Assembly (NCBI GenBank): GCA_002373595.1
Contig: DFKT01000058.1
Coordinates: forward strand, 1 to 13,387
DNA length: 13,387 nt
Direction of reading: 5' to 3'
Origin: Lachnospiraceae bacterium UBA3638
Lineage (GTDB): Bacteria > Bacillota > Clostridia > Lachnospirales > Lachnospiraceae
The notes under the pieces are model-generated. The model did not search any database. It saw nothing but the letters and a program-made list of their open reading frames with translations, and was not told where the DNA came from. Positions 1 to 7,202 of this stretch are shown piece by piece. Both the position numbers and the translations under genes were made by a program. Position 1 is the stretch's first letter. Every line of letters begins with the position of its first letter.

Positions 1-113
1 ATCTGCTGCGCCGCATGCTCGACTGTATCTATGATCTCGGCATGTACGGCAAGTCTGTCTCCGTAGCCTCTTTCTTCCAGGTATGACTTAACCGATTCAT
101 TAACAGTGCTCAT
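1..113 (-). CDS. YbaK/EbsC-family (aminoacyl-tRNA deacylase-like) protein, N-terminus only
   Basis: The gene runs off the left edge; only its first 37 codons are visible. They read MSTVNESVKSYLEERGYGDR, then a stretch ending in DTVEHAAQQ. The layout of an N-terminal helix (VKxYLxxxGxxDR), a short strand, then TVEhAA followed by an expected small Cys or Gly residue, is how YbaK/EbsC proteins begin. Members hydrolyse mischarged tRNA such as Cys-tRNA(Pro). The catalytic lysine region lies outside the window, so activity cannot be judged. The ATG at 111-113 has an AAGGAG ribosome binding site that overlaps the stop region of the upstream gene; only 9 bp separate the two genes, so co-transcription is likely. 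The family call is from memory of the N-terminal pattern and is moderately secure. Confidence 0.6.
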   Translation of the reverse strand, partial: MSTVNESVKSYLEERGYGDRLAVHAEIIDTVEHAAQQ

Positions 114-122
114 CTTCTCTCC

Positions 123-1259
123 TTATAATCCCACGTGCTCCGCACCGTAAGTGGCTTCCTCTTTGGTGAAGCCTTGGTTTTCCAGTATTTCGATAAGACG
201 TTCTTTCGACGAATTCACATATTCCTTGTAACGCTCTGCGCATTTCACTGCCTGCTCGTACCAGTCGGCTCCGCAATTGTCTGCGCCATAGATGGCTTCC
301 TCAGAAGTAAATCCGTCACCTACCAGTGACGAGACTATGCTCTCATGTGAATATTCATAATACTCCAAGTTATTTTTTGCAGTCTCGACTGCGTTTTGTT
401 TTTCCAGAGAAACTTCCGCATATTCAGGCAGACTGTTTTTTTCATCAAATGCTGTATCCGCACCAAGCTTTGCCTGCTCATAAGTAAACTTCTCATATGA
501 GAGCTGGTCGATCAGACCGTTGCGCGAAAAAGGCATAAGATCTATATACGACCGTGCCATCTTGATTGCCTGCTCGTCCCAATCGGCTCCGCAATTATCC
601 GCAGCCCATTTTGCATCCTCGGATGAATAGTGCTCGAACTCCAGCTGCTCGATGAGTCCGTCATGGGAGAAAGGCATAAAGCTAAGGTATGAGACCGCTG
701 TCTCATAAGCCTCTGTCCGTCCACCTGCCTTGGGTTCAGAATCATCATTCCCGTCAGGATCTGTCGTGCCGTTAAACAGACTCGACGGCACATAGGGTAT
801 GTAATTGTCGGGATCCGGATCATTTCCAGATCCGCTCACAACAATACTGCCCGACGTATACCCCGACGTATACCCGGATGTGATACCGGACATAACGCTC
901 GCCATCCGCTCGTCTTTTTCTTTCTTATCATGCCAGTACATCATCAAAGGTATCACAAGAAAGATTACGACTACCGCTCCGAGACCAACTATGGCTCCTA
1001 CAACCCTTGTCTTACTGTTGCCGGGAGTGGTTTCCGGCAATCCCGAGATGGAAGGAGACTGGTTTTGCTTCGAATACGTATTCTGTGCAGATCCTCCCTG
1101 CTCATAATACCTATCATACGCACCAAAACGAAGGGGCTCCTCCGGTATCGGCTCTGAGCCCCTCGTAATTTCCGCTGCCATATTGCATCCGCAGAAATCG
1201 CAATACCTGGATGTATCAGGGATCGCTGTTCCGCATTTTGGACAAATGATCGTTCCCAC
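123..1259 (-). CDS. Zinc-ribbon, single-pass membrane protein with four Ltp-like repeats
   Basis: A 378-residue protein. Residues 6-23 form a zinc ribbon (C6xxC9, C20xxC23). A low-complexity linker follows, then one strong transmembrane helix at about 86-109 ending in WHDKKEKDER. After a Ser/Gly/Asp-rich stretch (including a tandem SGYTSGYTSG at 128-137) come four repeats at about 187-228, 231-269, 290-334 and 337-376. Each is a helical unit with S-x-x-x-L/I, then F/Y-T/S-x-E-x-A-x-x-GA; repeats 1 and 3 end in DNCGADW. This matches the Ltp domain (host cell surface-exposed lipoprotein family), best known from streptococcal phage TP-J34, where it blocks phage DNA injection. Here there is no lipobox, so the helix is the anchor. 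The ribbon is probably cytoplasmic and the repeats outside; this topology is inferred. The start is GTG at 1257-1259, with AAGGAG eight bases upstream. Physiological role unknown. Confidence 0.8.
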   Translation of the reverse strand: MGTIICPKCGTAIPDTSRYCDFCGCNMAAEITRGSEPIPEEPLRFGAYDRYYEQGGSAQNTYSKQNQSPSISGLPETTPGNSKTRVVGAIVGLGAVVVIFLVIPLMMYWHDKKEKDERMASVMSGITSGYTSGYTSGSIVVSGSGNDPDPDNYIPYVPSSLFNGTTDPDGNDDSEPKAGGRTEAYETAVSYLSFMPFSHDGLIEQLEFEHYSSEDAKWAADNCGADWDEQAIKMARSYIDLMPFSRNGLIDQLSYEKFTYEQAKLGADTAFDEKNSLPEYAEVSLEKQNAVETAKNNLEYYEYSHESIVSSLVGDGFTSEEAIYGADNCGADWYEQAVKCAERYKEYVNSSKERLIEILENQGFTKEEATYGAEHVGL

Positions 1260-1290
1260 TACTCTATCTCCTTAAAAATACTAAGAAGCA

Positions 1291-2427
1291 TTATACTACA
1301 TTTGCCGCCGCAGTTATATCCTTGGCAACCTTCTTCAGATCCTCACGGATACTCAGGTGCTGAGGGCAGGCTGATTCGCATTTACCGCACTGCTTGCAAT
1401 TGTCGGCCGACTTTCCTTCCTTTACGAGGCCTTCCCACTGCCACTTGACCGCACCGTAATCCCGGTACATATGATATCTGTTCCACACGCTGAAATTGGC
1501 GGGGATATCCACTCCGAAGGGGCACGGCATGCAATAGCGGCATCCCGTGCATCCGTTTTGAATACGGCTGTTTATTATCTCTTTTACCTTATCGACAGCC
1601 TTGTACTCATCCTCTGTCATGGGTTCAAAGTTCGTAAAGGTATCCAGGTTGTCATCCACCTGCTCCATGGTCGTCATACCGCTCAGGACTGTAAGGATAT
1701 TGGGCAGGGATGCGACAAATCTGAGAGCGAAAGAAGCAGCGCTCTTACCCGGTCTCACACTCTCAAATACACCCATGATATCATCGGAAACCTTAGCAAG
1801 CGATCCGCCCTTTACAGGCTCCATGATGGTAAGAGGGATCCCCTTTTCCTCTGCGAGCTTATAACCCTTCATGCCGGCCTGGTCCTCTGTATCCATGTAA
1901 TTCAACTGGATCTGGCAGAAGTCCCAATCTGTATAGTTTATTATGTCCACGAAAGTATCATAATCATCGTGGAAGGAGAATCCGAGATATCTGATCTTGC
2001 CCTGTGCCTTAAATTCTTTAAGTCTCTCGACGCAACCGATCTCTTTCATCTTGGCCCAGCTGCCCTTATTCATGGCGTGCATGAGATAGAAATCCACATG
2101 ATCCGTCCGGAGCTTGCCCAGCTGCTCATTAAGGAGTCTGTCCACATCCTCTATCGTATTCACAAACCATACAGGAAGCTTGGTTGCGAGATAGAATGAA
2201 TCTCTGGGGTACTTCTTAAGCGCCTCCCCTACGAAGAGCTCACTCTCTCCGTCATGATACGGATATGCAGTATCTATGTAATTAACGCCGGCTGCTATAG
2301 CCTTATCCAGCATCTTCTCCGCTTCAGGGCGATCGATCTTGCCATCCTTGCGCACGGGAAAACGCATACAGCCAAAACCGAGAAGGGATACATCTATTCC
2401 GAGCTTATCAAATCTTCTTTTCTCCAT
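1291..2427 (-). CDS. Aldo/keto reductase with C-terminal 4Fe-4S ferredoxin-like domain
   Basis: NAD(P)H-linked oxidoreductase of the COG1453-type aldo/keto reductases, cytoplasmic, substrate unknown. Counted from the ATG at 2425-2427 (378 residues), the TIM-barrel tetrad is visible: D52 and Y57 (DTAYPY), K83 (ATKLP) and H117 (FYLMHA). The C-terminus carries two cysteine clusters: C293, C296, C299 and C302 (CTGCRYCMPC), and C344, C347, C350 and C354 (CKQCGKCESAC). These suggest two Fe-S clusters and electron exchange with ferredoxin or flavodoxin, as expected in a strict anaerobe. An in-frame GTG twelve bases upstream (2437-2439) would add MRRS. I prefer the ATG because GAGG lies about six bases before it, while the GTG has only a crowded GGAA. 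It lies 31 bp before the zinc-ribbon gene and 49 bp after the EIIC-EAL gene. Confidence 0.9.
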   Translation of the reverse strand: MEKRRFDKLGIDVSLLGFGCMRFPVRKDGKIDRPEAEKMLDKAIAAGVNYIDTAYPYHDGESELFVGEALKKYPRDSFYLATKLPVWFVNTIEDVDRLLNEQLGKLRTDHVDFYLMHAMNKGSWAKMKEIGCVERLKEFKAQGKIRYLGFSFHDDYDTFVDIINYTDWDFCQIQLNYMDTEDQAGMKGYKLAEEKGIPLTIMEPVKGGSLAKVSDDIMGVFESVRPGKSAASFALRFVASLPNILTVLSGMTTMEQVDDNLDTFTNFEPMTEDEYKAVDKVKEIINSRIQNGCTGCRYCMPCPFGVDIPANFSVWNRYHMYRDYGAVKWQWEGLVKEGKSADNCKQCGKCESACPQHLSIREDLKKVAKDITAAANVV

Positions 2428-2476
2428 ACTACGCCTCACTTTCCATGTAGTGACAGGTGCCTATGATCATATGGCG

Positions 2477-4573
2477 TTACTTAACTTCCTTGCCGCCCAT
2501 AGAAATAAGAGTATCTCTGTCTACGGCAGGACTGTAGAGGTATCCCTGATACAAAAGGCATCCTATCTGCTCGAGAGCTTCCTTCTGCTCGGTGGTCTCT
2601 ACGAACTCGGCGAGAACCTTAAAGTCAAGTGACTTCGAAAGGTACACGATAGAGTTGATGATCTCCTTCGTACGGTCATTTGAAAGCAGGGACTTCACAA
2701 GGTTACCATCCAGCTTAACCAGGTCAAACTGATTGTGCTGGAGATACTGGAGCGAAGTATGTCCCATACTGAAATCATCAAGTGCAAAGGTATATCCGAG
2801 CGACCTGATCCTCTTGATGAGTTCTCCGGTCTCCTCGCTCGTAACAAGCTCAGTCTCCTCGGTTATCTCGATACAGATATTCCCCGGCTTAAGCGCATAA
2901 TGCTCAGCAAGTGTCTGAAGGAAGACTTCAAATCTCTTGTCATAGAGAGTAGTGACAGTCGAATTGACACTAAGTTTGAACTTCTCATCAAAGCATCTCC
3001 TGAAGCTCTCCGAATCACGGACTGATCTCTTGAAGATATATGTCTCGAGATCGTAGAGAATGTCGCTTTCCTTGGCAAGACGTATGACAAGGGGCGGGTA
3101 GATGATGCCGTATCTGCTGTGGTTCCAGCGAAGGAGAGCCTCCGCGCCGATGCAGTGTCCCATATTATCAAACTGAGGCTGGTACTTCATCAGCAGAGGA
3201 TTCTCGGCAGCACCGGAATCCGAAGACGATGCTTTTATCGCTTCCCCGAGGTCACTCGCAAGGAGCTTCGCGAGTCTGCCGGCATTACCTTCAAGATCCG
3301 TGAGTACGACTTCTTCTGTCGTCTCCTCGGCTTTCTTGAGTATAGCCACAAGTTCATTCATAGCGGACGAGGATTCGTCTAATGATTTCTTCTCATACAT
3401 GATAACGAATGGAGCATAGACCGCAACTGCCAAAGCAAGATTGATCACCTGTGCGATCACGCCCCTCACGGATCCGGTTGCGATATATCCGCTTAAGACC
3501 GGAGGTGTCGTCCATACGACTTCTTTGGTGACCTGCGGCAAAAATCCAACATATGTCAGGAAATATGCATTGGAATAGGTTACGATCGGAGCGAGTATAA
3601 ATGGCACAACCAGCAAAGGATTGTATATAACGGGAACGCCGAACACCATCAGTTCTCCGACATTAAAGAGTCCCGGGATAAGCGCCATGCGAGAGAGTTT
3701 CCTGGAAGAGCTTCTCTTTCCAAAGATAAAGAGTGCGAGGAGCAGTCCCAATGTACATCCCGTTCCGCCCATATTTACAAATGTATCGATGAAACTCTTG
3801 GATACTATCTCGCCCGGGATGATCGAAGTGAACAAATCCTCGGCGACCTGATTCAGCACATTATTACCATGGATACCGAATGACCACATTATACTGATCA
3901 GAGATATGAAAAGCATACCGCTCGAATATGATCTGTGCATTCGCATGAATATTGCGTCCACACCCTTCGTGAAAAGGTGCTGCACGCTCTGCACATCGAA
4001 GATCACTGTGATAAGATAGTTTGCGACTGCAAAGGTAAGTGCAACCATAAGGAATGGCAGGATAATATGAAGTGATGCATTAAATACAGAATCCGCTCCG
4101 TCGACGAAGATCATCTTCTTGGTCTTAAATACGGATGCAAACTTCTCAAAAAGCATTGATCCGATATATCCTGCAAGCAGAGCGCTGAATACACCCTGTC
4201 CGCTAAGAAGAGATGTATCTATCTCTCCGCTAAAAAATCCGACCAGAATAAAGTACCCGGTAACACATCCGAGCATACTTCCGAATCTGTAAACAAGTCT
4301 CTGTCCCTCTTCGGCCATGTCCATATAGCTCTGATTGACCGCGATCGTGATATAGAGAGCCAAAATACCAACAGTCGAAGTCATCATGAGCTGGATGATC
4401 TTCCTGAGCGCTCCTCCCAGGAATGTATCAATGAAATTCTGATATCCCATGATAGGGAATCCATTCAGAATAACAGTGATACTTCCTATGAAAAGTATCG
4501 GTATCATCATAGCGAGACTGTTTTTGATGATATGGGCCAATTTGTGAAACGACTTTTTGATCCTGAATTTCAT
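2477..4573 (-). CDS. PTS EIIC (lactose/cellobiose-like) membrane domain fused to EAL c-di-GMP phosphodiesterase
   Basis: A 698-residue fusion. Residues 1-395 are a polytopic EIIC domain of the cellobiose/lactose/chitobiose family: GIHGNN at 233-238 with H235, and FNVGE with E307, correspond to the conserved substrate-binding His and Glu of that family. FGVPVIYNP (311-319), W354-TTPP and the YAPF end of the last helix also match. A linker (about 396-455) leads to an EAL domain with its metal and catalytic residues intact: E478 in EALLRW, N537, E569, D599-D600 in DDFSMGHTSL, K620, E656 in AEFVET, and Q676-GY. It should therefore hydrolyse c-di-GMP. No EIIA or EIIB gene is nearby, so a sugar-sensing role that controls the EAL output is a reasonable inference. 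The usual Pro after the conserved Glu is Leu here (E307-L308). ATG at 4571-4573, GAGGA about eight bases upstream. Confidence 0.92.
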   Translation of the reverse strand: MKFRIKKSFHKLAHIIKNSLAMMIPILFIGSITVILNGFPIMGYQNFIDTFLGGALRKIIQLMMTSTVGILALYITIAVNQSYMDMAEEGQRLVYRFGSMLGCVTGYFILVGFFSGEIDTSLLSGQGVFSALLAGYIGSMLFEKFASVFKTKKMIFVDGADSVFNASLHIILPFLMVALTFAVANYLITVIFDVQSVQHLFTKGVDAIFMRMHRSYSSGMLFISLISIMWSFGIHGNNVLNQVAEDLFTSIIPGEIVSKSFIDTFVNMGGTGCTLGLLLALFIFGKRSSSRKLSRMALIPGLFNVGELMVFGVPVIYNPLLVVPFILAPIVTYSNAYFLTYVGFLPQVTKEVVWTTPPVLSGYIATGSVRGVIAQVINLALAVAVYAPFVIMYEKKSLDESSSAMNELVAILKKAEETTEEVVLTDLEGNAGRLAKLLASDLGEAIKASSSDSGAAENPLLMKYQPQFDNMGHCIGAEALLRWNHSRYGIIYPPLVIRLAKESDILYDLETYIFKRSVRDSESFRRCFDEKFKLSVNSTVTTLYDKRFEVFLQTLAEHYALKPGNICIEITEETELVTSEETGELIKRIRSLGYTFALDDFSMGHTSLQYLQHNQFDLVKLDGNLVKSLLSNDRTKEIINSIVYLSKSLDFKVLAEFVETTEQKEALEQIGCLLYQGYLYSPAVDRDTLISMGGKEVK

Positions 4574-4601
4574 GATTGTCTTCCTCTATAAACGTAATTA
4601 G

Positions 4602-4623
4602 GTTCGTCAGATATTTGATGAAC
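4602..4623. promoter_or_regulatory. Operator-like 22-bp imperfect palindrome just after the EIIC-EAL transcription start
   Basis: Left half GTTCGTCAGAT and right half ATTTGATGAAC pair at 9 of 11 positions; the two mismatched pairs would be G-U in RNA. It covers roughly +4 to +25 of the transcript predicted from the promoter at 4634-4662, a typical repressor position. About one or two palindromes this good are expected by chance in 13 kb, so position is the main support. Confidence 0.35.
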
Positions 4624-4633
4624 GCGTATTTAC

Positions 4634-4662
4634 ATTATACGAACGAGCCTTTTGTTTTGCAA
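4634..4662 (-). promoter_or_regulatory. Sigma-A-type promoter for the EIIC-EAL gene
   Basis: On the minus strand, TTGCAA (4657-4662) and a perfect TATAAT (4634-4639) are separated by 17 bp. Transcription would start near 4627, giving a leader of about 53 nt. This probably also drives the downstream aldo/keto reductase, zinc-ribbon and YbaK-like genes, since no other clear promoter is seen between them. Confidence 0.65.
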
Positions 4663-4676
4663 CCAAAGCAGCCACA

Positions 4677-4706
4677 ATGGCAATCGGAAGGAAAAAGGAT
4701 TATAAT
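4677..4706 (+). promoter_or_regulatory. Sigma-A-type promoter for the 316-residue membrane protein
   Basis: A perfect TATAAT lies at 4701-4706 with an ATGGCA -35-like hexamer at 4677-4682 (18-bp spacer, four of six matches). The start would be near 4713, about 32 nt before the ATG at 4745. It is back to back with the EIIC-EAL promoter. Confidence 0.5.
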
Positions 4707-4744
4707 GTACTCGTCCCGGCGAGGGGAAGAAGGAGAATAAGGAT

Positions 4745-5695
4745 ATGTGGAATCTGATAAAGAAGAGCACCAAAAAGGAATTCGAACATATAAGAGACGG
4801 CCTTAAGTTCATATCATCGGATGTCTTTAACGGCATAGGAGCTATCCTTTCACTCCTGACACTTATCTCGGCGATCGCGGTCTTCATTATCCTGCTCGTA
4901 AAGAACGCAACCGATGGCGGATATGAAGATATTTTCAAGAACATCTTCTCAATAAGAGGCAACGCCGGAAGTTTCTATTCCATGCCTTATTTCGGATTAC
5001 TCGGAGCATTGAACATCATGCTCCTGCTCGTATCGTATTTCCTTTTTTTCAAAAATGAAAAGATCGGATTCAAGATACTCGGTGCCGTACCTTTTCTTGT
5101 CATAATCGTTTCCTTCGTTACATATTTCATTCTGATGAGAATGTACGCCCACGGAAAGTACGACAACACTTCGGAACATAAGAGATTTGTCTACGGACTG
5201 ATGATCGCTATCCTCGTATCTGCTGCCATAAGCATAATACTCCTGCTCTTCCGCGAAAAGGTCATGTCGAGAAGCTGCCTGCGCATGCTGATACTTTCTT
5301 TCGCGATACTTCCCTTCCTGACACTGTGCCTCGAGAATATAGGTCTCCTCATCGCAGCTGTTGTGGTATTTATAATACTGTGCATACTGATAAAGGGAGA
5401 TACTGCAGAGACTCAGAGCTCCACATCACCGGAACCGGTAAGTTCGCAGGCTTCATCATCGGGCTCCGCTCCTGCAGCAGCTCCGGCTGTTCCTTCATAT
5501 GAAGCTCAGCAGAAAGCGATATTTGAGATCAATCAGAGATATAAAGACGGCTGCGCCGCAATAGTAAAAGCAAACAATGAAGTAGGCGCATTCATGTTTT
5601 CACAAAAGACGCAAAATGAGATCGCGAAGCTCCGCAAAGAGTTAGAGCGTGAAGCAGAGCTCCGCGGTGTAAAAGGAAAAGTAAGTATCTATTGA
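4745..5695 (+). CDS. Six-helix integral membrane protein of unknown function
   Basis: I do not recognise this 316-residue family. Six hydrophobic segments are visible at about 30-52, 83-102, 109-131, 148-169, 178-196 and 198-216. They are followed by a Ser/Pro/Ala-rich linker (221-251) and a charged, probably helical cytoplasmic tail (252-316) ending in a KELEREAELR stretch that could form a short coiled coil. The N-terminal 29 residues are charged and likely cytoplasmic. No catalytic motif is evident. Start ATG at 4745 with AAGGAG at 4730-4735, nine bases upstream. It diverges from the EIIC-EAL gene and converges on the YhfC-family gene with only 14 bp between the stops; no convincing terminator is visible there. 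Confidence 0.75.
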   Translation: MWNLIKKSTKKEFEHIRDGLKFISSDVFNGIGAILSLLTLISAIAVFIILLVKNATDGGYEDIFKNIFSIRGNAGSFYSMPYFGLLGALNIMLLLVSYFLFFKNEKIGFKILGAVPFLVIIVSFVTYFILMRMYAHGKYDNTSEHKRFVYGLMIAILVSAAISIILLLFREKVMSRSCLRMLILSFAILPFLTLCLENIGLLIAAVVVFIILCILIKGDTAETQSSTSPEPVSSQASSSGSAPAAAPAVPSYEAQQKAIFEINQRYKDGCAAIVKANNEVGAFMFSQKTQNEIAKLRKELEREAELRGVKGKVSIY

Positions 5696-5709
5696 TCTCC
5701 TCATATTTC

Positions 5710-6549
5710 TCATTTTTTGTCCGCATCCGGAAAGCTAATATCTTTTCTGTACAGCAGGAAGTATGCGCTGCAAAAGACTGCAACGGCAAATATATCGAGG
5801 ATCACTTCGAAAGTTATCGTAGATACGACTAAAATCTCCGAAATATATAACGCAGCGATAAGATCCATGATCGTGTGAAGCGCAATTGCCAAAGGATAAA
5901 GCCAGAATTTCTTGCCGACTTTAACCGCGTAAAATACGATAACGGAAAACGCTATGTGAGACAGGACTGCAGATGTTCTTTCCATTATAGCGAGTCCTAT
6001 ATCTGCCATGGTCACAGCAGTCAACTGTTCAGCCAGAGTATAGAGGCTATCTACCTGATCCGGCGCCGTAGCTGCCACCTGGCTAACCACAGTTCCGAAA
6101 GTGCCGTTATTTATCATCGAAGCATATACGAGTGAGGTAACATAGTTCAATCCCATCAATAACATGACCTCAAATCCGCCATGTCCGATTCCATATGAGA
6201 TGGAAGTTTCTCTGTTTTTTCTCTTCTTTAAGACAGTCTTGAATGCTACAAGTCTGCCGGTTTCCTCAAATACTCCCGGGAAAAGTGCTGTAACTATGCA
6301 CCATACAACAGTATGCTGATTTAAGAATCTGCTGACAGGATGATCGATCGATATGACCAGAGCCTGAATGGGCTTTTCCATCAAAAGTGCAAACAGAAGG
6401 AAGGTCGCTGCTCCCACGAGCACGGTTGTAAATTTCTCCTTCTTGGCAAATACCCATATGAGCGCTATGGCAATCGGAACGATAAATGCAAGTCCCATAC
6501 CCAGCCGTAGTGCCATTAAACTCTCTGCTCCTACTTTGGTAAATTCCAT
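5710..6549 (-). CDS. YhfC-family predicted intramembrane metalloprotease
   Basis: A 279-residue polytopic membrane protein of the YhfC family, distantly related to the CPBP/Abi-type intramembrane proteases. The putative metal and catalytic positions are present: E95-E96 in FEETGR, H123 and E127 in GIGHGGFE, H198, and H225 with D229 in HTIMD. About seven hydrophobic segments are visible. The natural substrate of the family is unknown. The ATG at 6547-6549 has a perfect AGGAGG eight bases upstream. It lies 35 bp downstream of the NUDIX gene with no terminator between them, so it may be the last gene of that transcription unit. Its base composition resembles the flanking chromosome, not the AT-rich helicase region. 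Confidence 0.85.
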   Translation of the reverse strand: MEFTKVGAESLMALRLGMGLAFIVPIAIALIWVFAKKEKFTTVLVGAATFLLFALLMEKPIQALVISIDHPVSRFLNQHTVVWCIVTALFPGVFEETGRLVAFKTVLKKRKNRETSISYGIGHGGFEVMLLMGLNYVTSLVYASMINNGTFGTVVSQVAATAPDQVDSLYTLAEQLTAVTMADIGLAIMERTSAVLSHIAFSVIVFYAVKVGKKFWLYPLAIALHTIMDLIAALYISEILVVSTITFEVILDIFAVAVFCSAYFLLYRKDISFPDADKK

Positions 6550-6584
6550 TCTCTCTTCCTCCTATCTGTTAGAAGTACTGCTTC

Positions 6585-7178
6585 CTACCATTCTCTCTTC
6601 ATCTTGTCTACAAGAATACGGTCGGCGGGAAGCCAATCCACGCTGTCCAGTTCTCTCTTAGTCAGCCACTTGGCTGATTCCGCTTCTTTAAGTACGAGCT
6701 CTCCGCTGACTACTTCAGCCCGGAAGCAATCCATGGACAGATGAAAGTCAGGATAATCATATTCGAGTGTCTCAATGAGATCATCTACTCTGATCTGTGC
6801 GGTAAGCTCTTCCCTGATCTCACGGACAAGTGCTTCCTGAGGAGTCTCTCCGGCTTCAATCTTGCCACCCGGGAATTCCCATCCGCCTTTGTACTCACCG
6901 TATCCTCTGGCGGTAGCAAAGATCTTCTCTTCGTCACCGCTGCTGTCACGGATCACTGCTGCCACGACTCTTACATATTTAAGAGGTTTCCCTTCAGAAG
7001 TGAAGATGATCTTCTTACCCTCGCGAAGTCCCTGTCTCGCGATTTCGGCTTCTGTGATTTCACAGGTTCTCTCGCCCTCGACGGATGTTAATATAAGGAG
7101 TGCTGTGGGTTCTTCATGTTCTGTTTCTTCACAGCCGAAGTCAGGTTCAGTGATCTTGGTGATGGTGTAAACTGTCAT
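6585..7178 (-). CDS. NUDIX hydrolase (MutT-like nucleoside triphosphate pyrophosphohydrolase) with N-terminal extension
   Basis: A 197-residue protein. Residues about 67-197 form a NUDIX fold; the Nudix box is the GK IEAG E (x7) REIREEL motif, here in GGKIEAGETPQEALVREIRE followed by ELTA, with the metal-binding Glu residues intact. The substitution of the usual Gly after REIREEL by Thr-Ala is minor. The preceding YKGGWEFPGGK resembles MutT and other (deoxy)nucleoside triphosphate pyrophosphohydrolases, so hydrolysis of oxidised or non-canonical dNTPs is likely. About 60 residues at the N-terminus (EPDFGCEE and onward) form a separate small domain, which I believe recurs in clostridial homologues. 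ATG at 7176-7178, GAGGAG about ten bases upstream. It starts 24 bp after the helicase gene but is more GC-rich (53-58% in two sampled 60-base lines), so it may belong to the resident chromosome. Confidence 0.9.
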   Translation of the reverse strand: MTVYTITKITEPDFGCEETEHEEPTALLILTSVEGERTCEITEAEIARQGLREGKKIIFTSEGKPLKYVRVVAAVIRDSSGDEEKIFATARGYGEYKGGWEFPGGKIEAGETPQEALVREIREELTAQIRVDDLIETLEYDYPDFHLSMDCFRAEVVSGELVLKEAESAKWLTKRELDSVDWLPADRILVDKMKREW

Positions 7179-7202
7179 AATACTCTTGCTCCTCTAGTAA
7201 AT

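Noticed and set aside
850..890. Short tandem DNA repeat in the zinc-ribbon gene as a regulatory repeat or CRISPR-like element.
   Set aside because: It simply encodes the SGYTSGYTSG linker, in frame, with only two to three units.
1471..2199. 242-codon open frame on the plus strand.
   Set aside because: It lies wholly antisense to the aldo/keto reductase, whose motifs are intact; no ribosome binding site or recognisable domain.
2428..2476. Small hairpin (GCC-TAT-GATC-ATA-GGC) between the EIIC-EAL and reductase genes as a terminator.
   Set aside because: Short stem and no T tract; more likely chance in an intercistronic spacer.
4574..4744. A c-di-GMP riboswitch upstream of the EAL-containing gene.
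   Set aside because: The leader is only about 53 nt and has none of the conserved c-di-GMP riboswitch elements.
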